From assembly GCA_965214205.1 (NCBI GenBank), contig OZ243941.1:1240001-1304000 (forward strand): DNA of 64,000 nucleotides, given 5' to 3'. The notes beneath the pieces are model-generated. The model was not told where the DNA came from, ran no database searches, and saw only the letters and a program-made list of their open reading frames with translations. Shown in pieces: positions 57,339 to 64,000 of this stretch. Source of the stretch: G963663315 sp965214205 (lineage in GTDB: Bacteria > Pseudomonadota > Gammaproteobacteria > Arenicellales > Poriferihabitantaceae). How positions within the stretch are numbered: position 1 is the first letter of the stretch; each line of letters starts with the position of its first letter. A program made the translations under genes and the position numbers.

Positions 57339-59506
57339 TCACAAATCAGCCACTTGGCCCCGGCGTTGCTGAAATTGACCTGAACCCGGGCGTGGGCGCC
57401 TTGGCCCTCCAGGCTTAAAACCATTCCTTCACCGAATTTTGCGTGCCGCACCCGCTGTCCGGGTCTGAGACCATTGCCGTCGGCTGCCGGGGCGGCGCCA
57501 TTGCCAGCGCTTGTGCCGGTACCTGTGAATGAACCTCCGAATACATTTCGGCTGTGTTTCGAGGTCTTGATCTGTTCAATGCACTGATCGGGGATTTCGG
57601 CGAAGAACCGGGACGGTCGGGTATAGTGTTCATTGCCGTACAACCGGCGTACTGTCGCATGGCAGAGAACCAGTTGCCGCATCGCCCGTGTCATGCCCAC
57701 GTAACATAGCCGCCGCTCTTCTTCGAGACTCCCTTCTTCCAGGGATTTCTGGTGGGGCAGTATCCCGTCTTCCATTCCGCACAGGAACACCAGGGAAAAT
57801 TCCAGTCCCTTCGCCGAGTGCAGGCTCATCAACTGTACGCAATCGTCCTGGTCTCCCACCTGTTCCGGAGTCGCTTCCAGGGAGGTGTGCGCCAGAAACC
57901 GCGCCAGATCACCCATTTCAGCTTCGTCCCCTGTATCTTCATCGGCAGCGAAATTGCGAGTGGCATTGACCAGTTCTTTCAGGTTTTCAACCCGTCCCCT
58001 GGCTATTTCCCCCTGCCCCTTGCCATGATGTTCGAGCAGGCCGCTGCATTGCAATACCTGATCGGTCAATTCCGCCAGTTCCAGCGCTTCGGCGTCCGCC
58101 GCAATCTGATTGATCAGGTCCAGAAACCGGCTGACCGCATTCACTGCCTGCCCGGGCAATTCCCGCCGGTCAATGATCCGGGTTGCGGCGTGCCATAAGG
58201 AGACCGCCTCCGCGCGCGCTTGTCGCCGAATCGCTTCCAGTGTCCGGTTGCCGATGCCGCGGGTGGGCAGGTTCACAATGCGTTCGAATGCCGGGTCCGA
58301 ATCCCGGTTGCTGATCAAGCGTAAATAGGCCAGCGCGTCCTTGATTTCGGCCCGCTCGAAAAACCGGAATCCACCATAGACCCGATAGGGAATTCCTTGC
58401 CTGACCAGTTGCTCCTCAAACACGCGGGACTGGGCGTTGGAGCGGTACAGAATAGCCGTCTGCGCTCTCTTGTTGCCCTGTCCGACCCATTCCTGAATCC
58501 GGCTTGTGACGAATCGGGACTCGTCGGTTTCATCACTCGCGGTATAGACCCGAACGGGCGCTCCGTCCGATTGTTCAGTCCACAGCTCCTTGCCCAGCCG
58601 CCGGGTATTGTTCGCAATCACGGCGTTTGCGCATTGTAGTATATTGCTGGTCGAGCGGTAATTCTGTTCCAGTCTGAAGATGCTGGCCTGTTCGAAATCC
58701 TTCTCGAAACTGAGGATATTTTCCACTCGCGCGCCCCGCCATCCGAAAATCGACTGGTCGTCATCGCCCACGGCAAAAAGGCTGCGGTGTCGGGCAGACA
58801 GAATCCGGAGCCACTGATACTGGATACTGTTGGTATCCTGGAATTCATCAACCAGAATATGGTGGAACCGGTCTTGCCAGTTTTCACGCACGGTCTGATT
58901 GTTGCGAAACAGTTCCACGGTACGTAGCAGCAGTTCGGCAAAGTCAACCAGCCCTGCCCGGCGGCATCGGTTTTCGTAGGCGAGGTAGATCTGATAGAAG
59001 GTCTGTTGGTAACTGTTGTTATCCGTGGGCAGAGTTTGCGGACGAATCGCCGCCTCCTTGTAATTGCTTATCATGCCCTGCAACTGGCGCGGCGGCCAGT
59101 GAGCCTCATCCAGGTCAAGCTCTTTCAGAATGCGGCGTATCAGCCGGTACTGGTCATCCTGATCCAGTATTTCAAAATCCTGCGGCAGTCCCGCGTCTTC
59201 ATAATGTAGCCGTAACAAACGATGGCAAAGGCCATGAAAAGTGCCGATCCACAGGCCGACAGGCGGGTTCCCGAACAGTCGTTCGATTCGCCCGCGCATC
59301 TCTCTCGCCGCCTTGTTGGTGAAGGTGACCGCCAGAATGGAGGCCGGATGAACCTGGTGTCCTTCAATCAGGTAAGCGATCCGATGAGTGAGTACCCGGG
59401 TTTTGCCGCTGCCCGCGCCGGCCAGTACCAGAACCGGCCCCGGCGGCGCCGCCACGGCTTCCCGTTGGGCCTCGTTCAGGGGGTCGAAAATATGTGAAAC
59501 GTCCAT
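57314..59506 (-). CDS. uvrD: DNA helicase II (UvrD/PcrA family)
   Basis: The 730-residue superfamily 1 helicase is used in nucleotide-excision and mismatch repair. It shows motif I LAGAGSGKTRVLTHR, motif II VDEFQDTN, GDDDQSIFGWRGA, EQNYRSTSNIL, the C-terminal VQLMSLHSAKGLEFSLVFLCGMEDG and EEERRLCYVGMTRA. A C-terminal Tudor-like tail (RPGQRVRHAKFGEGMVLSLEG) binds RNA polymerase in relatives. Length and order are normal for UvrD. Confidence 0.95.
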   Translation of the reverse strand: MDVSHIFDPLNEAQREAVAAPPGPVLVLAGAGSGKTRVLTHRIAYLIEGHQVHPASILAVTFTNKAAREMRGRIERLFGNPPVGLWIGTFHGLCHRLLRLHYEDAGLPQDFEILDQDDQYRLIRRILKELDLDEAHWPPRQLQGMISNYKEAAIRPQTLPTDNNSYQQTFYQIYLAYENRCRRAGLVDFAELLLRTVELFRNNQTVRENWQDRFHHILVDEFQDTNSIQYQWLRILSARHRSLFAVGDDDQSIFGWRGARVENILSFEKDFEQASIFRLEQNYRSTSNILQCANAVIANNTRRLGKELWTEQSDGAPVRVYTASDETDESRFVTSRIQEWVGQGNKRAQTAILYRSNAQSRVFEEQLVRQGIPYRVYGGFRFFERAEIKDALAYLRLISNRDSDPAFERIVNLPTRGIGNRTLEAIRRQARAEAVSLWHAATRIIDRRELPGQAVNAVSRFLDLINQIAADAEALELAELTDQVLQCSGLLEHHGKGQGEIARGRVENLKELVNATRNFAADEDTGDEAEMGDLARFLAHTSLEATPEQVGDQDDCVQLMSLHSAKGLEFSLVFLCGMEDGILPHQKSLEEGSLEEERRLCYVGMTRAMRQLVLCHATVRRLYGNEHYTRPSRFFAEIPDQCIEQIKTSKHSRNVFGGSFTGTGTSAGNGAAPAADGNGLRPGQRVRHAKFGEGMVLSLEGQGAHARVQVNFSNAGAKWLICDYARLEPV

Positions 59507-59679
59507 CAGCGAGATTGTAACTTAAGTTCCCGACCCACACGACAACAACCACCTTATTGTGGATTCCCGCTTATCAAGGGAATGACGGAATGAGCGTCTG
59601 CCCGCAATCCGTTGGGAAAAGTGGTATAGTCCGTTAGCCTCAACTGGTTCTATAGAAGTTTTTGGTAAGCGGGTTATCT

Positions 59680-59685
59680 TATAAT
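59680..59685 (+). promoter_or_regulatory. -10 element upstream of tpa
   Basis: TATAAT 29 bases before the tpa ATG, without a clear -35 partner at 16-18 bp. The 59507-59713 gap also carries GGATTCCCGCTT...GGGAATGACGG, an imperfect palindrome of a type common between bacterial genes. Confidence 0.35.
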
Positions 59686-59713
59686 CTCAGTTTCTGATGC
59701 GGAAAATACAGTC

Positions 59714-61117
59714 ATGAACAAAGCAGTAGAGATCATCGACAGCGCCGAAATTGTCGACAGTGACAAGGCGCACGTCTGGCACCACCTCATCCAGCACAAG
59801 CCGATCCAGGAAGGGGCGCCGATGGTGATGGTGGAAGGGCAGGGGTTGCGGTTGAAAGATGCCAATGGCAGGGAGTATCTTGATGCGGTTTCCGGCGGAG
59901 TGTGGACCGTCAATGTCGGTTATGGGCGTGAGCGCATTGCCAATGCGGTGCGGGATCAACTGGTGCAGATGTGCTACTACGCCAATACTGCCGGAAATGT
60001 TCCCGGCGCCCGATTTGCCGAAATGCTGATTGACAAAATGCCGGGACTGAGCCGTGTCTACTTTTCAAATTCCGGGTCAGAGGCCAATGAAAAGGGTTTC
60101 AAGCTGGTTCGTCAGCTCGCGGCGCTCAAAAACAATGGTCAGAAACACAAGATCATCTTCCGCGAGCGGGATTATCATGGCACCACCATAACGGCCCTGA
60201 GCGCGACCGGACAGATTCAGCGCAAACAGCAATACGGCCCGTTTACCCCCGGATTTGTTGAGTTCCCGCATTGTCTGGCCTACCACGCGGAAAATGGGGA
60301 CGACCCGGATTATGGCGTCCAGGCGGCCAGGGAACTGGAACGGGTGATCCTGGAGGAAGGGCCGGACACCGTAGGCTCAGTGATTCTGGAACCAATCACC
60401 GCGGGCGGCGGAGTGATTCCGCCCCCGGAAGGTTATTTCGAGACCATTCAGGAAATCTGCACTCGCTATGGAGTGCTGATCCACATAGATGAGGTGGTCT
60501 GCGGCATGGGACGCACCGGGAAGTGGTTCGGTTACCAGCATTACGGGGTCAAGCCAGATATTGTGACCATGGCGAAGGGGGTCGCCAGTGGCTATGCCGC
60601 GATTTCCTGTACAGTCACGACTGAGGATCTGTTCAATGAATTCCTGGCCGGACCGGATCAGGTGATGCACTATTTCCGGGACATCAGCACGTTTGGCGGC
60701 TGCGCCGGCGGCCCCGCCGCAGCGGTCGAGAATATGCAGATCATTGTAGAGGAAAACCTGCTCGACAATGTAAACCGGATGGGGGATTACCTGATGGATC
60801 AGCTGTTCGCGCTGATGGACAAACATCCAATTATCGGGGATGTCAGAGGCAAGGGCCTGTTTGTCGGCGCCGAACTGGTCAAGAACCGCAAGACCCGCGA
60901 GCCAGTATCAGAACGTGTGCTTGCCGATGTCGTTGCCGACTGTCTGCAACAGGGCGTGCTGGTCGGGCGCACCAGCCGCAGCTTTGTTGAATACAACAAC
61001 ACGATATGCCTGAGTCCCGCCCTGATCTGCACGCGGGATGACATCGACGAGATCGTGACCGCCATCGACAATGCCCTGGAGCGCGTAAGCCCAATGGCCG
61101 GGTTGGGCAACGGTTGA
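59714..61117 (+). CDS. tpa: taurine:pyruvate aminotransferase
   Basis: The 467-residue class III PLP aminotransferase would move the amino group of taurine to pyruvate, giving sulfoacetaldehyde and alanine. The N-terminal DKAHVWHHLIQHKP and AVSGGVWTVNVGYGRERIANAVRDQL, SGSEANEKGFKLVRQ, the PLP Asp in HIDEVVCGMGRTGKWFGYQHYG, the Schiff-base Lys in TMAKGVASGYAAISCT and YFRDISTFGGCAGG match my memory of Tpa closely. It stands alone, with no xsc or pta next to it. A beta-alanine or other omega-amino acid transaminase is the alternative. Confidence 0.77.
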   Translation: MNKAVEIIDSAEIVDSDKAHVWHHLIQHKPIQEGAPMVMVEGQGLRLKDANGREYLDAVSGGVWTVNVGYGRERIANAVRDQLVQMCYYANTAGNVPGARFAEMLIDKMPGLSRVYFSNSGSEANEKGFKLVRQLAALKNNGQKHKIIFRERDYHGTTITALSATGQIQRKQQYGPFTPGFVEFPHCLAYHAENGDDPDYGVQAARELERVILEEGPDTVGSVILEPITAGGGVIPPPEGYFETIQEICTRYGVLIHIDEVVCGMGRTGKWFGYQHYGVKPDIVTMAKGVASGYAAISCTVTTEDLFNEFLAGPDQVMHYFRDISTFGGCAGGPAAAVENMQIIVEENLLDNVNRMGDYLMDQLFALMDKHPIIGDVRGKGLFVGAELVKNRKTREPVSERVLADVVADCLQQGVLVGRTSRSFVEYNNTICLSPALICTRDDIDEIVTAIDNALERVSPMAGLGNG

Positions 61118-61130
61118 AGCGGTGATTAAG

Positions 61131-61207
61131 TGGTGGCTACGCCCTGATTCGAACAGGGGACCCCATCATTATGAGTGATGTGCTCTAACCAGCTGAGCTA
61201 CGTAGCC
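61131..61207 (-). tRNA. tRNA-Met (CAT anticodon, elongator)
   Basis: The minus strand gives a 77-nt cloverleaf: acceptor GGCTACG/CGTAGCC, D-arm TAGCTCAGCTGGTTAGAGCA, anticodon loop CTCATAA, T-arm GTTCGAATC and encoded CCA. It closely resembles E. coli elongator tRNA-Met. It is convergent with tpa, 13 bases from its stop. Confidence 0.96.
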
Positions 61208-61310
61208 ATATCCTAAGAAAACCTGTAGATTCCCCGGTCAAGTGGGGTTGCGGAGCGTACCGCAATCGGCAGTTTGACGCAAGAACCATTGTCGGAACAG
61301 ACGCTCCCAT

Positions 61311-61357
61311 CGGTTGCGGGCCGGCACGGAGACCGACCCCTACGATGACGGGTGGGG
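61311..61357. repeat. dispersed palindromic repeat, copy C
   Basis: Third copy of the element at 29023 and 32300, with one change in the right arm (CCGACCC), which weakens the stem. It occupies the middle of the 320-bp gap between tRNA-Met and the PqqD-like gene, which otherwise holds only the promoter candidate below. Confidence 0.7.
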
Positions 61358-61411
61358 ACGAGGGGTGACGGTTGGCATCAGTTTCGGGATATGAAATTCG
61401 GTGATTTAATT

Positions 61412-61440
61412 TTGCATTTTTATTGGACGGACACTATAAT
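61412..61440 (+). promoter_or_regulatory. promoter candidate for the PqqD-like/HprK-like genes
   Basis: TTGCAT (weak), a 17-bp spacer and a perfect TATAAT at 61435-61440, about 90 bases before the PqqD-like ATG. Confidence 0.45.
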
Positions 61441-61528
61441 CCGCCCATTCAGATTCGTTGAACTTCAACTGTGATCCTCTTCCCGTTACAGTTTTTAAGG
61501 ACCGGGTCCAATTCCTGTTTTCCAGATA

Positions 61529-61813
61529 ATGACAAGTACCCTGTATAACAAAACCCCGAATACGGTATCCGGTTTCGAGCTTGAGGAAATCGACGGGGAA
61601 CTGCTCTTGTATTCTCCGGAATTAAACCGCTCAATCCACATGAATTCTACGGCCTCGATTATCTGGCGGTTGTGCGATGGCAGGATGACTGTTGCAGAAC
61701 TGATTGAATTGCTGGCCAGCGCTTTCCCGGAAAGTGAAGACGCGATTGAACAGGATGTTAGCGATACCATTGACCTGCTGGTACAACACGGCGCCGTTCA
61801 ACTGATCGGTTAA
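61529..61813 (+). CDS. PqqD-like peptide-chaperone protein
   Basis: The 94-residue protein has the PqqD/RRE fold: KTPNTVSGFELEEIDGELLLYSPELNRSIHMNSTASIIWRLCDGRMTVAELIELLA, then a winged-helix end (DVSDTIDLLVQHGAVQLI). Such domains bind the leader of a precursor peptide and present it to modifying enzymes. It is the first gene of a trio with an HPr-kinase-like protein and a nucleotidyltransferase, an association known from lasso-peptide tailoring and from the so-called HPr-rel-A loci. No precursor peptide is evident upstream. Confidence 0.82.
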   Translation: MTSTLYNKTPNTVSGFELEEIDGELLLYSPELNRSIHMNSTASIIWRLCDGRMTVAELIELLASAFPESEDAIEQDVSDTIDLLVQHGAVQLIG

Positions 61814-61831
61814 CCAACCCCTGCATTGCCT

Positions 61832-62668
61832 ATGGACAGAAGGGAAATATCATTTGACGGCTACAAGGTGACCGTCGAATTCACGCATCCGGAAGCCAGC
61901 GATCTGCTGGCGTTTCTGTTTTCGGACCTGTCAGAGGAGACCAGCAGTGAAAGCAAGGCGACCTTCCTGATCGAGAAGGAAGAAACCCCGGAGCATGATA
62001 ACTGGAAGCTGTCGCGGGACGGTGAATCGCTTTTTACCGGGGAATGCATCGCCGGGCTCGGCGCTATGTTGCTGGGTGATGTGTTGTTCCACCTGATTTG
62101 TGACAACCGCCAGAGACTGGCCATTCACGCAGGACTGGTTTCCGATGACAATGGCAGCATTTTGATTCCCGGAGTCAGTGGCTCGGGGAAAACTTCGGTG
62201 ACGACCTGGTTGTTGAAGCGCGGTATGCGCTATCATACCGATGAACTGGTAACCATTGACCTTGAGACCGGCGCCGCAAAGGCGTTCACCCGGCCACTCA
62301 ATGTCAAAACCTGTGGTGTGTCGGCGATTCAATCAATCGTTGATCTGGACGCGGTCCGGGAGCAACTCAGCATTTCCCCGGAGGTCACCATGATCCCCCA
62401 CCGATTGGTGAATCCGGATTTCAGGGTTGATTTCCCGGATATCAGTCGCATTATTTTCCCTGTTTACGTCCATGATTCCGACCCGGAGCTGATCAAATTG
62501 ACCGGAGCGGAAACAGGACTTGAGCTGATGCGAAGTAATGTGATCGCCAGAAACCTGCCTGCGCACGGATTCAATGATGTTACCAGGCTGGCCAGGAAAA
62601 TCCCTGCCTACCGGGTTCGCTACCGGCATTATGACGATTTGCCCGCGCTGCTTGAGCAAATCCATTAA
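61832..62668 (+). CDS. HPr kinase-related protein (HprK-like kinase)
   Basis: This 278-residue protein has a P-loop, GVSGSGKTS (about residues 114-122), after the family lead-in RLAIHAGLVSDDNGSILIPG, followed by GMRYHTDELVTID and NVKTCGVSAI. The first 95 residues are a separate N-terminal domain. This is the HPr kinase/phosphorylase fold without the partner HPr, as in HprK-related kinase A or lasso-peptide kinases that phosphorylate a peptide. A TTG two codons upstream (61826) is an alternative start. Follows the PqqD-like gene after 18 bp. Confidence 0.82.
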   Translation: MDRREISFDGYKVTVEFTHPEASDLLAFLFSDLSEETSSESKATFLIEKEETPEHDNWKLSRDGESLFTGECIAGLGAMLLGDVLFHLICDNRQRLAIHAGLVSDDNGSILIPGVSGSGKTSVTTWLLKRGMRYHTDELVTIDLETGAAKAFTRPLNVKTCGVSAIQSIVDLDAVREQLSISPEVTMIPHRLVNPDFRVDFPDISRIIFPVYVHDSDPELIKLTGAETGLELMRSNVIARNLPAHGFNDVTRLARKIPAYRVRYRHYDDLPALLEQIH

Positions 62669-62724
62669 TCCGCCCGACCGGGGGCGGGCACACGCTTTGC
62701 GGAAAGACCGCATTACGCACGGGA

Positions 62725-63834
62725 ATGACTGACCATACCACTTTGTTGCGGCTTTGCTGCCGACTGGATCTGGATCCTTCGGTCAGGCAGCGATTCAGGC
62801 AATCGGCCCTTGAAATCCAGAACTGGAACGCATTGATCACGGAAGCTGAATCCCACGCGCTCAGCAATCTGCTGTATACCCACCTGTTGTCCTGTGATAT
62901 TTCGATTCCGGATCAGCCCGGAATCATGCTAAAGGCGATTACGGCGAAACACCAGCGTGTAAACCGTGAACGCTCAAACGCGTTGAATCAGATTCTGGAC
63001 AAGTTTGTGGAAAACCGGATCGAAACTGTACTGTTGAAAGGGATGGCATTGATCAACTGTCTGTATTCGAACCAGTATCAACGTCCGATGGGGGATATCG
63101 ACATTCTGGTTCCGGCATCGAAAGCCGCTTTGGCGCAACAGTCGCTGCGGGAGATCGGTTATCACGCAAGTGACCGGAATCAAGGATACATGCATGACCA
63201 CCATCACCTACCTGCGGCATCCCGCTTCAGCAATGGCATGGTCATTCAGGTCGAGATCCATCATAACGCCCTGTCAGGCGACGCAACCGCCAGTATGCCG
63301 TTCGACGATGTTGTCGCCGATTTGAATTCGATCACGGTGAATGGCCGGTCGTGTTTCACCCTGGGTCATAACGACATGCTGAAACATCTGTGCCACCATA
63401 CCTTCGAGCCTTGCGACCGCATCAAGCTGGGGGCGGTTGCGGATATTTATGGTTATGCTACACGGTATTTCGATCAGATAGACTGGTCCTCTCTGAAGGA
63501 GAAACAGCCTCATGTCATCAACACCCTGCGGTGCCTGCATTTCCTGTCTCCGTTGCCGACGGTACTGGTCGAAAAACTGGGCTCTCCAACCGTCAGCGCT
63601 CCATCCGGTGTCGGTTGCGGATTTCCACCGTTATCGAGCATAGACAATAGCGCTGAACCGTTGTCCACCAGACTGAACAAGCTGCTGGATTGTTCAGACT
63701 GGTGGCGGCATATCTACTATGCCGTACCCCCGGAACGCGGTTTGACTCTGGTCCGGTGGGTCCGGCACCCGGCGCGAATCATTTACTGGCTTACCCGGCG
63801 ATTACTGGCCAGATTCAGGAGCTCCCGCCGATAA
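62725..63834 (+). CDS. nucleotidyltransferase-family protein (NTP_transf_5-like)
   Basis: This 369-residue protein begins with a helical region and then shows a minimal nucleotidyltransferase site, VLLKGMALINCLYSNQYQRPMGDIDILVP, where MGDIDILV is the acidic metal-binding motif. Next come an EIHHNAL segment and a helical C-terminal half (LCHHTFEPCDRIKLGAVADIYGYA). Homologues accompany PqqD-like and HprK-like proteins in exopolysaccharide and peptide-modification loci. The role is unproven. It overlaps the converging glycosyltransferase gene by 20 bases. Confidence 0.75.
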   Translation: MTDHTTLLRLCCRLDLDPSVRQRFRQSALEIQNWNALITEAESHALSNLLYTHLLSCDISIPDQPGIMLKAITAKHQRVNRERSNALNQILDKFVENRIETVLLKGMALINCLYSNQYQRPMGDIDILVPASKAALAQQSLREIGYHASDRNQGYMHDHHHLPAASRFSNGMVIQVEIHHNALSGDATASMPFDDVVADLNSITVNGRSCFTLGHNDMLKHLCHHTFEPCDRIKLGAVADIYGYATRYFDQIDWSSLKEKQPHVINTLRCLHFLSPLPTVLVEKLGSPTVSAPSGVGCGFPPLSSIDNSAEPLSTRLNKLLDCSDWWRHIYYAVPPERGLTLVRWVRHPARIIYWLTRRLLARFRSSRR

Positions 63835-64000
63835 GCGTTTGATAGACTGTCAGGGTCTGTTCGCACATCCGCTCTTCGGTGAACCGATCATGATAAATTT
63901 TTTGCCCGTTGCGGCCGAGCTCGTGGCGCAGGTCTTCATCGTCGATCAACCGGGTCAGTTTTTCGCTCAGTCCCCCCGTATCCCCTCGGCTTGCCAGAAA
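63815..64000 (-). CDS. glycosyltransferase (GT4-type), C-terminal fragment at right edge
   Basis: The last 61 codons of a leftward gene read FLASRGDTGGLSEKLTRLIDDEDLRHELG, then RNGQKIYHDRFTEERMCEQTLTVYQTLIGG and a stop. This is the usual C-terminal helix pattern of family 4 glycosyltransferases, which build surface polysaccharides. The rest lies beyond the window. It suggests that the PqqD/HprK/nucleotidyltransferase genes border a polysaccharide locus. Confidence 0.72.
   Translation of the reverse strand, partial: FLASRGDTGGLSEKLTRLIDDEDLRHELGRNGQKIYHDRFTEERMCEQTLTVYQTLIGGSS

Overview
The window is a chromosomal segment of a gammaproteobacterium of moderate GC content. This rests on the 16S rRNA, the rrn layout with tRNA-Ile and tRNA-Ala in the spacer, an algH-yqgF-pyrB-pyrC' block, and genes such as cmoB, anmK and cfa. 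The genus cannot be named from the sequence alone. Genes are packed into operons with many short overlaps, and TTG start codons appear to be common.

Region 1 (1-15.4 kb) is a sulfonate/phosphonate catabolic block. A long leftward operon starts at a strong sigma70 promoter (10571-10600). It encodes a PanB-like enzyme and then a four-part Rieske oxygenase: alpha, beta, ferredoxin, reductase. The subunit sizes and the unusual 26-residue gap between the two Rieske Cys/His pairs fit methanesulfonate monooxygenase (MsmABCD). Next come a substrate-binding protein and two permease/ATPase pairs of the taurine/nitrate ABC type, then a small membrane protein and a GldA/GldF-like ABC exporter that runs off the left edge. 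To the right lie a TauE/SafE-type anion (sulfite?) exporter, a divergent LysR regulator, phosphonoacetaldehyde dehydrogenase (PhnY) and phosphonoacetate hydrolase (PhnA). Read together, the cell may import methanesulfonate, split it to formaldehyde and sulfite, export sulfite, and take phosphate from phosphonoacetate. A taurine:pyruvate aminotransferase (59.7 kb) fits the same C-S/C-P diet.

Region 2 (15.5-25.3 kb) is the propionyl-CoA to succinyl-CoA pathway: carboxylase PccB/PccA, methylmalonyl-CoA mutase, its GTPase chaperone MeaB and the epimerase. A copper chaperone and a MetX-like hydrolase precede it and cmoB follows. Region 3 (25.3-29 kb) is a large autotransporter whose leader contains a run of 16 C that puts its best start codon out of frame, a probable phase-variation switch. 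Region 4 (29-42.7 kb) is housekeeping: folA-thyA, a penicillin-binding transpeptidase, a J-domain protein, a DegP-type protease, a candidate small RNA, algH-yqgF-pyrB-pyrC', an aminotransferase, anmK, an M23 peptidase and tyrS.

Region 5 (42.7-49.5 kb) is a complete rrn operon with promoter, boxA and terminator. Its 16S-23S spacer carries a 125-bp tandem repeat, and its 23S gene is interrupted at E. coli position 1931 by a group I intron with a LAGLIDADG endonuclease gene. Region 6 (49.5-61.2 kb) holds cfa, a UbiC-like gene, polA, a sortase-system-like two-component pair, uvrD, tpa and tRNA-Met. Region 7 (61.4-64 kb) is a PqqD-like / HprK-like / nucleotidyltransferase trio that resembles peptide-modification loci, followed by the end of a glycosyltransferase on the opposite strand.
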